64,000 nucleotides of DNA from Gemmata palustris (GTDB taxonomy: Bacteria > Planctomycetota > Planctomycetia > Gemmatales > Gemmataceae). Positions 9,264 to 17,173 of this stretch are shown here, one piece after another (the stretch's first letter is position 1; each line of letters starts with the position of its first letter). Made by a program: the position numbers and the translations under genes. The stretch covers positions 1,736,001 through 1,800,000 of the forward strand of contig NZ_JAGKQQ010000001.1 in the NCBI RefSeq assembly GCF_017939745.1, in the 5' to 3' direction. The notes beneath the pieces were generated by a model. The model ran no database searches. It was given only the letters and a program-made list of their open reading frames with translations, and was not told where the DNA came from.

Positions 9264-9836
9264 GTGCCGAAGGAACTCAAGCCGTGGACCGTGGTGGCCA
9301 GTCGGACAGTGCTGGACGCCGCGCCCCACCTCCGCGTCCGCGTGGAGACGGTCGAACTGCCGGACGGCCGGCGGGTGGACGACTATTACCAGTTGGACAT
9401 GCCGTCGTTCGTGTGCATCTTCGCCGAGGCGGACGCCGGCCGGGTCATCACCTACCGCCAGTACCGTCACGGCCCGCGCCGGGTCGGGTTCGTGTTCCCG
9501 GGCGGCCACATCGAGCCGGGCGAGGAGCCGCTCGCGGCGGCCCGGCGGGAGCTCCTGGAGGAGACCGGGTGCGAGGCGGCCGCGTGGACCGGGCTCGGCG
9601 CGTACACGGTCCACGGGAACCAGGGCGGGCCGGTCGCGCACCTGTTCCGCGCGACCGGGTGCCGGCGGGTCGCGCCCCCGGTGGGGGGCGACCTGGAAGA
9701 GGCGGAGGTGCTCCTGCTGTCCCGGGCGGAGTTGTGGGCCGCGGCCGGGCGGGGCGAGATCCCGCTGCTCTGCCAGATGGCCCTGCTCGCCCTGGCGACC
9801 GCCCCGGCCTGTGTGGACCGGGCGGCCGTCGAGTAG
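9264..9836 (+). CDS. NUDIX hydrolase, ADP-ribose pyrophosphatase-like
   Basis: 190 residues. The NUDIX box is intact: GGHIEPGEEPLAAARREL followed by LEETG, giving the Mg-binding REXXEE core. The upstream strand context (SFVCIFAEADAGRVITYRQY) and the RHGP motif before the box are usual in ADP-ribose or nucleoside-diphosphate-sugar pyrophosphatases. The enzyme would cleave a nucleoside diphosphate linked to another moiety; the exact substrate cannot be read. It is transcribed alone, away from the degenerate kinase remnant, and lies just left of the mobile-element operon. Confidence 0.85.
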   Translation: MPKELKPWTVVASRTVLDAAPHLRVRVETVELPDGRRVDDYYQLDMPSFVCIFAEADAGRVITYRQYRHGPRRVGFVFPGGHIEPGEEPLAAARRELLEETGCEAAAWTGLGAYTVHGNQGGPVAHLFRATGCRRVAPPVGGDLEEAEVLLLSRAELWAAAGRGEIPLLCQMALLALATAPACVDRAAVE

Positions 9837-9948
9837 CGCGCGGGCGGGCTTCGGAGTGAATTGTCCGGTTAGGGCCGCACCCCGCGACCGTGCCGTTGGC
9901 CACCGAATCGGCCCGAGGCGGGCCGAGGGGGCACCGCGGCAACCGGTA

Positions 9949-10167
9949 TCAGGACGTCGGGTGCTGCTGCCACAGCTTCATCTGTTCGAGCGTGTCGAGC
10001 AGTGCGAAGTGCTCGGCCAGTTCGCGCGGCACACCGGCGGACCGTTCGTGGGCGGCGGCCCGCTCGCGGTACACGGCTTCCCATTCCGCGGGCAGGTCCC
10101 CGGGCACGACGTCCGGAGGCGGGTTGTCCAGCCCCTTCAGGAAGGCGACCACGTCATAGCGCATCAT
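9949..10167 (-). CDS. Small hypothetical protein
   Basis: About 72 residues, opening MMRYDVVAFLKGLDNPPPD and rich in Glu, Arg and Ala helices afterwards. A GGGGGT stretch precedes the start. It lies at the left end of the mobile-element operon but is separated from it by about 170 bp with a hairpin, so it may be independently expressed. No family recognised. The second Met is an equally good start. Confidence 0.45.
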   Translation of the reverse strand: MMRYDVVAFLKGLDNPPPDVVPGDLPAEWEAVYRERAAAHERSAGVPRELAEHFALLDTLEQMKLWQQHPTS

Positions 10168-10265
10168 GATACCCCCACCCGTGGATCGTCCCTATTGTCC
10201 CTGCTCACGATAAAAGTGCGATGATCCTGCTCATTCTCTAGCAAATTTGGCACCGCCTCCCGGTC

Positions 10266-10324
10266 GCGGATTGTCCCTGTTTTGGTCCCTGGCAGGGACC
10301 AAAGGGACCAAAGGGACAATCCGC
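10266..10324 (-). terminator. Large hairpin after the mobile-element operon
   Basis: Arms at 10266-10291 and 10293-10324 pair over most of their length; the right arm contains repeated GGGACCAAA units (slightly longer than the left). It lies 12 nt after the last operon gene (10336) and likely ends its transcript, though no U-run follows. Confidence 0.6.
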
Positions 10325-10335
10325 GGGTGGGGTGG

Positions 10336-11965
10336 TCAGGCCAACCCGAGCTCCACGCCGTACCGCTGTTGGATCTGGAGCAACTGTCCCGGCGTCACGT
10401 CCCGGTACCGGCGCTCCCCGTTGGTCTTTGGCGGCACCGGGATCCCGTAGTTCTTCAGCCGGGCTCCCACGGTCTTCGGGTGCCACAACTTGAACGTCGC
10501 CTCGTCGCGTAGCTTCGCGGAATCGAGTAGGCTTCGCGTCGTCGGCGGGTTGTGCGCGCGGACCGCCTCCGCCAGGAGTTCGAGCAGTACCTCGTCGGCC
10601 TCCGGGACCGAATCGTCCTTCGCGCCCGCCACACTCGCGACCGCGTGGGCCTGCATCAATTCTAACAGCCCCTCGCACCCGCGCCTCTGCAGCCACCACG
10701 CGAGCCCCAGGAGTGGCTGCCAGAGCTCGTAATTGCGCCCTCCGATGCCGGGCGGGACCACCTTCGTCCGCGACGGGAGCTCGACCCACTCCGGGCCGTG
10801 CTCCAGGGCCAGAGCGTGGAGGTCGTCGCGCACCGCTTGCCACGCGCCCGGGTCCTCGTCGATCCGGCGCTTCGGCTTGGGCGAGTCCCCCGCGCTGCGG
10901 AACATGGTGATCGGGACGCACCGGCTCGCCAGGGTCGGGGGCAGCCCCGCGATGCACGCGAGCGCCTTCGGCCCGTACACCACGAACTGGACCGGGCGGA
11001 ACCCGCCCTCGGGCAAAGGCTCGAGGCGCGTGGCGCACCCGCCGCGCTTGTATCCGGCGAGGAACACGGACTGGATCTCCTGCTGCTCCGGGGTCGACTG
11101 CTTGAGGCGCTCGGCCTCGTCGAACAGCATCACCCCGCCCGACGCGTGGAGCGTGCGGAACACGGTCGGGGCGCTCACGTTGGACGAGGAGAACGGGCGG
11201 AACGCGAGGCGCTGGAGTACCTCGAGGACGCGGCTCTTGCCGCTCCCCATCGGGCCGCCGACGTACAGGTACGGGACCGCGTCCCAGGCCGGGAACAGGT
11301 ACGTGAACACGGTCCACAACGCGAGCGTCGCGGTCGCCCCGGGGGCCGCCTCGGGCGCGAAGTCCAGGTAGTGCGCGAACCGCTCGCACACGTTCCCGAA
11401 CACGCGCGCGGGCTCGAGCGGGGGTTCGCCCGCGAGCCAGTCCCGGCGCGCGTCGGCGGACCACGCGGGCGGGTCCGTGCCGGGCGGCGCGCCCGGGTCG
11501 GGGGCGAGGTGCAGGACCGAGTCGTCGGGTAGCACCAGCCGGTCGGGCGGGTCCACCACTTCGCGGCGCCCGCACCCCCCAGCGCAGGTACGTGCGCCAG
11601 CGCGGGACCAGCTTGTCGCCCGCGTCCAGCACGATGGGTACGGTGATCCCGGAGACGCTCGGGGTGTGGAAGAGCTCGGGGCGCGCCACGCGCCGCACGT
11701 CTACCTCGCGTAGCGGCGCGTCCGGTGCGGGCGCGGCGGCCGGGTCGGGCGCGGCGAGCTTGATCAACTCGGCCTCGAGTAACGCGGGGTCAATGCCCCC
11801 GAGTTTTGCGGTCACAGTGCCCACGAACTTCGCGCGTGCGGCGGCACTGGCCGGATTGAGCGTATCCACAAACAGCACGTTCCCGTCGAGCTTCAGGGTG
11901 ATCTTGCACTGCGTTTTGCTCACCCGCTCGGGGAACAGTTCCAATCTCGGTTCGGTCGCGGTCAC
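10336..11965 (-). pseudogene. P-loop helicase-like protein of a mobile element, split by one frameshift
   Basis: Starts at GTG 11965 with AAAGGA 6 nt upstream and overlaps the primase stop by 4 nt (GTGA). The first frame runs to LVPRWRTYLRWG, then the frame changes in a G6 run (C6 on the plus strand, 11575-11580) and continues EVVDPPDRLVLPDDSVLHLA to 10336. The downstream part has a Walker A (GGPMGSGKSRVLEVL) and a DEAE-like Walker B (VMLFDEAERLK), so it resembles the helicase partner of phage or plasmid primases; no closer family is certain. The C-terminal 60 residues look like a DNA-binding tail. The break may be a real mutation, ribosomal slippage or a homopolymer sequencing error. Confidence 0.65.
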
Positions 11966-12825
11966 GTTGTTCCTTTCGCCCGGAGGTGCGGGTTCAGGCG
12001 CCGCGGGCCGGTGGCGCGGGCGTGTTGTTCGAGGTCGTCGCGAGTCGCGCCGGACGCGACCCATTCACGCACATCTTTCACCCCGTCGGGCGGTGCGATC
12101 ACGCGCACGTCGCGGGCGTAGAGTGCCAGTGTCATTGCCAGTGCGTCGGCACCGCGGGTGCCGGGTTCGTCGTTGTCGCGGGCGATAACGACGCGGGCCG
12201 GCTCGAGGTCGCACACCAGGGCGACGAGGGCGGTCGTTCCGCCCGTACACGACGGGCGCCCGACCGCGTTCCCGAACCCGAGGGTGTGCGCGGCGAGCGC
12301 ATCGGTTTCCCCTTCGCAGACGAGCAGTACCTCGTCGGGAGCCATGCTGTCGGGCAGGAACAATGCCTCCTTACCCCCGGTTACACTGAACTTCCGTCCA
12401 GAAAGCGGGCGCAACCGGATACCGGTTACGGTGCCGGTCTCGGGGTTAGTCATCGGGAACGTCCACGCCGGATAGTTCTCGGCCCAGCCCACCCCAAAGG
12501 CCGTGAGGCTGGCACCGCTCACGCCCAATTGCGCCGCGATCGCGGTGAGCCGTTCAACACCTGCGGCTTCGCGGTAGCGGGTCGCGAGTGCCGTCAGGTC
12601 GGGCGGGACGGCGCGGCGCGGGAACACCACGCGCCGCGGCTCGCGCGCCCGTGGAGCGTCGGTGAGCCGATGCAGGAACCCGGCACCGCCACAGCGCTTC
12701 GGCGATTCGGTGCGGGGGCAAATCGCCGCGCTCTTGTCCTCCGCGATCAGGCACCAATCGAACTTGCTGCAAACGGGGCACGGCTCGTCCCGCGAGACGC
12801 GCCGCCACTGGCTTTCGTGTGTCAC
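11962..12825 (-). CDS. TOPRIM-domain DNA primase of a mobile element
   Basis: About 287 residues from GTG 12825, just after the stop of the gene upstream. An N-terminal zinc-finger-like segment (CPVCSKFDWCLI with a later CPRTES) is followed by a TOPRIM domain: LLVCEGETDALAAH holds the conserved Glu and ARDNDEPGTRGADAL the acidic DxD-like pair. This is the layout of DnaG-like primases in plasmids, phages and integrated elements; it would lay RNA primers during element replication. Coupled by a 4-nt overlap to the helicase-like gene that follows. Confidence 0.8.
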   Translation of the reverse strand: MTHESQWRRVSRDEPCPVCSKFDWCLIAEDKSAAICPRTESPKRCGGAGFLHRLTDAPRAREPRRVVFPRRAVPPDLTALATRYREAAGVERLTAIAAQLGVSGASLTAFGVGWAENYPAWTFPMTNPETGTVTGIRLRPLSGRKFSVTGGKEALFLPDSMAPDEVLLVCEGETDALAAHTLGFGNAVGRPSCTGGTTALVALVCDLEPARVVIARDNDEPGTRGADALAMTLALYARDVRVIAPPDGVKDVREWVASGATRDDLEQHARATGPRRLNPHLRAKGTT

Positions 12826-12827
12826 AA

Positions 12828-13148
12828 CTACGCCCCCATCTGGTTGAGCTTGCGGACGGCCTCGTCCGCGGCTTTGCGGCGCGCCGCAGGTGAGCGCGGG
12901 GGTACTTCGGTGGTGGCCGGGCCATTCAGTGCGGTGAGAAAATCCGCGAGGGCCCGCTCGGTCACGTACAACGTGCCGCCGATGCGGACCGCGGCGAGCT
13001 TCACGCGCTGCCCGTCCGGCGCGGTCGCACCCTTGTGGACCCACCGGGCCACGGTCGATGGGTTCGCGTGGGTGCCGTTGCGCCCGGGCAAGCGCCGGGC
13101 CACGGCGGACAGGGACAGAGCGGTCGGGTCGACGAGCGGGTTACTCAC
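12828..13148 (-). CDS. DUF1580-like DNA-binding protein (excisionase type)
   Basis: 106 residues from GTG 13148. The central part (SLSAVARRLPGRNGTHANPS, then TVARWVHKGA and AAVRIGGTLYVTERALADFL) is a helix-turn-helix of the MerR/excisionase kind, as in the planctomycete DUF1580 family, which sits beside integrases and primases. The C-terminus is a charged helix. It overlaps the small gene before it by 8 nt and ends 2 nt before the primase start, so the three are one operon. A role in excision or control of the element is inferred from family and context. Confidence 0.65.
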   Translation of the reverse strand: MSNPLVDPTALSLSAVARRLPGRNGTHANPSTVARWVHKGATAPDGQRVKLAAVRIGGTLYVTERALADFLTALNGPATTEVPPRSPAARRKAADEAVRKLNQMGA

Positions 13149-13335
13149 CGGTCACCGCCTTCCGCTCGGCGGGCGCGGGGACCAGATCGGCGGTGGTGAG
13201 CGGGAGTTGAAGGCGCTCGGCCAGTTCGAGCAGCAAGCGCAGGCGCTCGGCTAAGGTGAGTGTTTCGCGGAGCTTGTCGCGGACCACGTCCGGGTGCGGG
13301 ACGAACGCGAGCGGGTCATACGGGCGGCGTGTCAT
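13141..13335 (-). CDS. Small mobile-element protein, unknown
   Basis: 64 residues, MTRRPYDPLAFVPHPDVVRD at the start, then an amphipathic leucine-rich helix (LRLLLELAERLQL). Its stop overlaps the next start by 8 nt, which argues that it is translated. No family recognised. Confidence 0.5.
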   Translation of the reverse strand: MTRRPYDPLAFVPHPDVVRDKLRETLTLAERLRLLLELAERLQLPLTTADLVPAPAERKAVTGE

Positions 13336-13418
13336 TGGTCCTCCTGTTCACTTGGGACAGGAGGTTCATCGCCGCCCGGGGGCGGTCGAATGTCGGTCGC
13401 AGGCGCGCTTTTCGCGAC

Positions 13419-14678
13419 CTATTTTCGACCGCTCGGGGGCACCGGTTCGACGACCGCGTTGTTGTCCGCGGTGACGAACCGCCACCCGCGCCCGCGGAAC
13501 TTGGTGTTGAGCCGCTTGCGCGTGCTGTTCCAGTTGTCCACGGGATTGTTCCACTGAAAGCGCGTGCCGAGCGTCGCGATCGGGACCGACCCGCCCCCGT
13601 CACAGATCGCGTTCACGATCCGGGCCTGTTTCCCCTTCAAGCGGAGACCCCGAGCGAGCTCGCGGAGCCCGTCCCACACCGGCACGGGGGCGCTTCCCGG
13701 AGCACCCGAGCCAGGAGCGGGCGCGTCCGGCACCCGAGCGTTTAACACGGTGGGGCGGATCGCCAGGAGTTCGTGGCGCCCCACCGACAAGTTCAGGTGG
13801 TGCAGGTGGGCCGGAATTTCGGAGGGAACCGTTTCACGGACGGTCGCGTGTGCGATGTGAACCCACCCGGCGCCGACGCACGCTCCAACCGTGTCGTCCA
13901 CGGGGTGCCCCGCGGCGCTCAGGAACTCCGCGAATAGCGCGAGCCGCTCGAAGGCCATGCGGTCACGACTCGGTGCGTGCTCCACCCCCGCGACCGGCGC
14001 GCTCCGATAGCGGTGCGCGAGCCATTCCCGGACCTGGTCGGGTGGGGTCGTGGCCGCGAAGTACTCCTCCCGGGTCATCGCTCGGACCCGCGCGATCCGC
14101 GTGCCCCCTTGTTCGCCGGGAACGCCGGGGTACAAGCACTGCGCCAACGGACCCACCGGCTCACCGGCCAAGGTCCGCCGGAGCACGCCCAGAACGAGCG
14201 TGGACGCGGCGAACACGTTGGGGATTTGGCTGTACCCGGCCCCTTCAACGACCTGTTCGGTCCCTTTCAAGTACGAGTACAAGGTGTTGAGCCAGTCCAA
14301 CTCGGGAGCGTTCCCGACGCCCACGGCCGCTGCTCCCGGGGCGAGCCGGTAGCAGGCGGCTCCGGCCCGACAGGAGAGATCCAGAAATGCCGCGACCGGC
14401 CCGCATTCCGAAGCCTCGGTCCCGGCGAGCACGTACAAGAGCGGGTGCTCGTGCCCAGCTTGGTCCGGCAGAACGGCCCACCCCAGCATCCGGATCCACG
14501 TCGTGCGGGGTAAGCACTCCGCGGGAAGGGACGCGCGCTCGAGTACGATCGGCCCGTCTGCTGGCGGCACGTCGCTCAGGGGGAAAATACCAACGGCGAG
14601 ATCCCCGCTCCCGAAGGTTGCGAGGGTGCCGGCGAACTGGGCCTCCAGTTCGTTGAGGTGCATTGGAAGCTCGGACAT
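13419..14678 (-). CDS. Mobile-element protein of unknown function with C-terminal helix-turn-helix-like segment
   Basis: About 419 residues from ATG 14678, where GAGGGG lies just upstream; the open frame beyond this start looks non-coding. The body (LELDWLNTLYSYL-like helices, VFAASTLVLGVLRRTLAG) matches nothing I can name. The last 80 residues (LRELARGLRLKGKQARIVNA, then SVPIATLGTRFQWNNPVDNW) resemble a winged-helix domain that could bind DNA. It reads in the same direction as the primase operon, about 80 bp before the next small gene. Possibly a replication initiator or regulator of the element; that is a guess from position. Confidence 0.5.
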   Translation of the reverse strand: MSELPMHLNELEAQFAGTLATFGSGDLAVGIFPLSDVPPADGPIVLERASLPAECLPRTTWIRMLGWAVLPDQAGHEHPLLYVLAGTEASECGPVAAFLDLSCRAGAACYRLAPGAAAVGVGNAPELDWLNTLYSYLKGTEQVVEGAGYSQIPNVFAASTLVLGVLRRTLAGEPVGPLAQCLYPGVPGEQGGTRIARVRAMTREEYFAATTPPDQVREWLAHRYRSAPVAGVEHAPSRDRMAFERLALFAEFLSAAGHPVDDTVGACVGAGWVHIAHATVRETVPSEIPAHLHHLNLSVGRHELLAIRPTVLNARVPDAPAPGSGAPGSAPVPVWDGLRELARGLRLKGKQARIVNAICDGGGSVPIATLGTRFQWNNPVDNWNSTRKRLNTKFRGRGWRFVTADNNAVVEPVPPSGRK

Positions 14679-15078
14679 GGCCCCTCGGCGACCGCCGCTC
14701 GGGTATAGGGTTTGGGCGCGGCCCCACGCTCCGAACGGCTCGGGAATTTCTGATCTACCTGACCAAATGCGAACTATACCGGCTGTTTGAGTCGTTCCCG
14801 AATGTCGGTACGGGAGGCGTATCGCGGTTATTTCAGATTCCGGCGCCGCTCCCGCGACCGACCCGGGCCTCGGTGCGCGACGTGGAAGGCCGATCGAGGG
14901 CTTCTGGGTGGCGTTGCGTCTTATTGCGTTTCGTGGCTCGGGCACACGGGTGGAAGCGACACGCTGGCCGCATCCGGGCCGTCGGTGGACGGGTCGGCTC
15001 GGGAACGCAATCGCGGGATCGTTCTGGATCGGGGCGGGCGAATTGTTGCCGAAACGGCCGCAGTTAGAGGCGGATAAT
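14679..15078. other. Intergenic gap, no feature seen
   Basis: About 400 bp on the upstream side of the unknown gene. Open frames exist on both strands but none has protein-like composition, ribosome site or recognisable motif. It should contain the promoter of the gene starting at 14678. Confidence 0.5.
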
Positions 15079-15342
15079 TCACTCGGTCCGGACGCGCAAC
15101 CCACACTTGTCGCACCCGACCGAGCATCGGGAATGCGCCCACATCATGACGGCCCCGCACGTCGGGCAGTCGAACGGGGCCGGCGGGCGCCAGCACGACC
15201 ACCCGCACTCCCGCTCGCAGTACCAGAACCGCAGCTTCCCCGGCGCGCTCCGCACCGCCACCGCGTCCGGGACTCGGCACCCCGGGCACGTGCGCGACCA
15301 CTCGACTCGCGGGCGCCGGCTCAACAGGTCGTAGAAGTTCAC
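15079..15342 (-). CDS. Zinc-ribbon protein
   Basis: 87 residues starting at GTG 15342, which overlaps the stop of the preceding gene as GTGA. It has many cysteines in knuckles: CPGC, CERECGWSC, CPTCGAV, CSVGCDKCG. This looks like two zinc ribbons. It may bind nucleic acid or act as a small regulator of the element, but no family is clear. The longer ORF upstream of this start has no coding signal. Confidence 0.65.
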   Translation of the reverse strand: MNFYDLLSRRPRVEWSRTCPGCRVPDAVAVRSAPGKLRFWYCERECGWSCWRPPAPFDCPTCGAVMMWAHSRCSVGCDKCGLRVRTE

Positions 15343-16235
15343 GGGCTCCCCTCGGTCGTGCCGTTGTTCACCACCAGCGGACCGCCCTTCGCGATGTTCA
15401 CCTGCGTGACCGCGATCGGTTTCCGCAACCGGCGTAGCACGGCCAGCGACTTCAATGAGGCGTGCAAGCGCTTCTCGGCCTGGGTCAGTCGCCTGTCGAG
15501 CGCCCCGGCGGTTGCGCCTCCGGCCGGGGGCTCCGTGGCGAGCGCTTCCAGGTTGTGAACCGTGAGCCAGTTGTTGACCACCCGGGCCGCGGCCATCCAC
15601 TCGGCGAGGCTCGGGTCCGGCCCGCTATCCGCCAGCAGGGTACGGGTCTGGTGTTCGCACTGAGCGGCCAGAACGGCTGCGATCCCGGGATCCTTTTTCG
15701 CGAGTACCCCGATGAGTGTGACCCGGGCGGTGAGTGCGGTGAACCCGAGGGCCTCGACCTGTTTCGGGTTCTGCATCAGCGCCTGCACCGCGCCGTAGGC
15801 GACCGGGCCGCTCGGCCCCGACTGCTCGATGAGAGCCTGCGTCTCTGTGTCGAGAGGCTCGCATTTGCTTCGAGTCGTCGCTCCGGTCACGGGCGCAGCT
15901 CCCATTTCTTGGATCGTCGCCACGGCTCGGACTCCCCTCGTGCGGCGCCATGAACTGCGCTTGTGCAACGTGTGCCCGGTCAGGTGCATGACCGCTCGGA
16001 ACACCCGGTCGGCGAGTCGGTCGAACGCGGCACCGGTGGCCAGGATCTCGTCGGCCTCGCGGCCCCGTTCGGCTTCCTGCCACGCGGCGAAGCCGCGCCG
16101 GTCGCGCTCAATCTCGTCCCATCGGGCGCTGAGGGCGGCCACGTACCCGGACCCGACGTACTCGCGCCGCACGAGTTCCCCGACCCGGCGCGAGCGGTAA
16201 AAGTACGTCCGCCCGTTGCGGTGTTCGAGTCCCAC
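15339..16235 (-). CDS. Planctomycete mobile-element protein, unknown
   Basis: 298 residues from GTG 16235. The N-terminus (LEHRNGRTYFYRSRRVGELV then REYVGSGYVA) recalls a conserved planctomycete protein that occurs with integrases and excisionase-like genes; the rest is helical with PSLAEWMAAARVVNNWLTVH near residue 210. Function unknown. Its stop overlaps the start of the zinc-ribbon gene by 4 nt. It is the first gene of the leftward mobile-element block. Confidence 0.6.
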   Translation of the reverse strand: MGLEHRNGRTYFYRSRRVGELVRREYVGSGYVAALSARWDEIERDRRGFAAWQEAERGREADEILATGAAFDRLADRVFRAVMHLTGHTLHKRSSWRRTRGVRAVATIQEMGAAPVTGATTRSKCEPLDTETQALIEQSGPSGPVAYGAVQALMQNPKQVEALGFTALTARVTLIGVLAKKDPGIAAVLAAQCEHQTRTLLADSGPDPSLAEWMAAARVVNNWLTVHNLEALATEPPAGGATAGALDRRLTQAEKRLHASLKSLAVLRRLRKPIAVTQVNIAKGGPLVVNNGTTEGSP

Positions 16236-17173
16236 GGGTGCGATTCCGTGTACTACAGCCGGGCGAGTGCCCCGCTTCGTACTCGGATCATCAGAGGTAG
16301 TGGGGGAACTTGTTTTGTTGGAGTGGTTGTGGTCAGGTAGCTAAAGTGATGCGCTTCGCCAGCGACAATGGACCCAACCGGGTTTCAGCGTTTAGAGTGG
16401 TTTTGGGTGTGCGCGCAAAAAATTGACCGGCCGCGGAATACTGAACTGTCGCCCATTCAGTTCGGTTCCCGCGGCCGGTCTATCCCCATTATTACCCTGC
16501 GCTACACAGCAAGTCAAATGGACCACCGCCGGAAACCTCGACGCCTCCATCAGGGGTGTCGGCTTTCACGACGAGGCAAATCCGACCCCGTGCTCCCCCC
16601 GTTTCTCACGCCTTGGCGCAAGGTCTTACGGGTTTGGTTGTTCGGGCTAATTTTCAGAATTGTTTACCTGTCGGTACGGCTCGTGCTTTTGCTTCTCGAC
16701 GTCGCCCAGGATCGCCCAAATAGAATCGTCCGAGTTCGCCCGGATCGCTTTGCCCAGCCTGCCCAAAGTCGCCCTCGCCCTGATAATCCGGCCGCGCCCA
16801 CGGCCGGGTTTCCTTCCAACACCAGTACCGAATTCCGTTCCGGTTCGCCCTCGGAACAGCCCCGCGTCGGGTTCGCCCATCCTGACGCGGGTGGTTTCGT
16901 TTTCACCGCGTAGAACCGCACATCTCTGCTTACGATGCCGCTAACTTCACAGCTCCCCGATGCGCCGCCACAATTAACGGAATCACTCCGCCACACAGGT
17001 TCAGCCGTTCACGCCGTTGCTCCCAGACGAGCATCTTCGCGGTTAAATTGTTCTGACGCAGCACAGGGCGTTATTCAGCTCGTCTGAGCCGTTCGGAAGG
17101 GGCCGCAGAAGATGCGTGGAGGAAAAGGTGCCCTTAACCTGAGGTCGGCATCAACGGCCCGGGGCAACCAATC
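16236..17173. other. 938-bp gap between mobile-element block and defence island
   Basis: No gene can be supported. An open frame at 16368-16913 has a hydrophobic run but no ribosome site and low-complexity composition. The gap holds one strong inverted repeat at 16425-16480 and should carry the promoter of the leftward mobile-element operon. Confidence 0.5.
16425..16480. repeat. Inverted repeat with 12-bp perfect outer arms
   Basis: GACCGGCCGCGG at 16425-16436 and CCGCGGCCGGTC at 16469-16480 pair perfectly; inner bases (CTGAACTG and CAGTTCGG) extend the stem imperfectly. Not near a gene end, so terminator, origin-like site or element boundary are all possible. Confidence 0.65.

Noticed and set aside
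9850-10240. Left attachment site matching the tRNA-Ala 3-prime end.
   Set aside because: I looked by eye for the tRNA 3-prime sequence here and at 16-17 kb and found none; a computed search is needed.
10238-12064. One 608-residue ORF as a single protein.
   Set aside because: After about residue 170 it runs in a shadow frame; the real coding continues in another frame (10336 end), so the ORF itself is not a gene product.
16368-16913. 181-codon open frame with a hydrophobic run.
   Set aside because: No ribosome site, uneven composition, no homology I recognise; crosses an inverted repeat. Kept as part of a gap.
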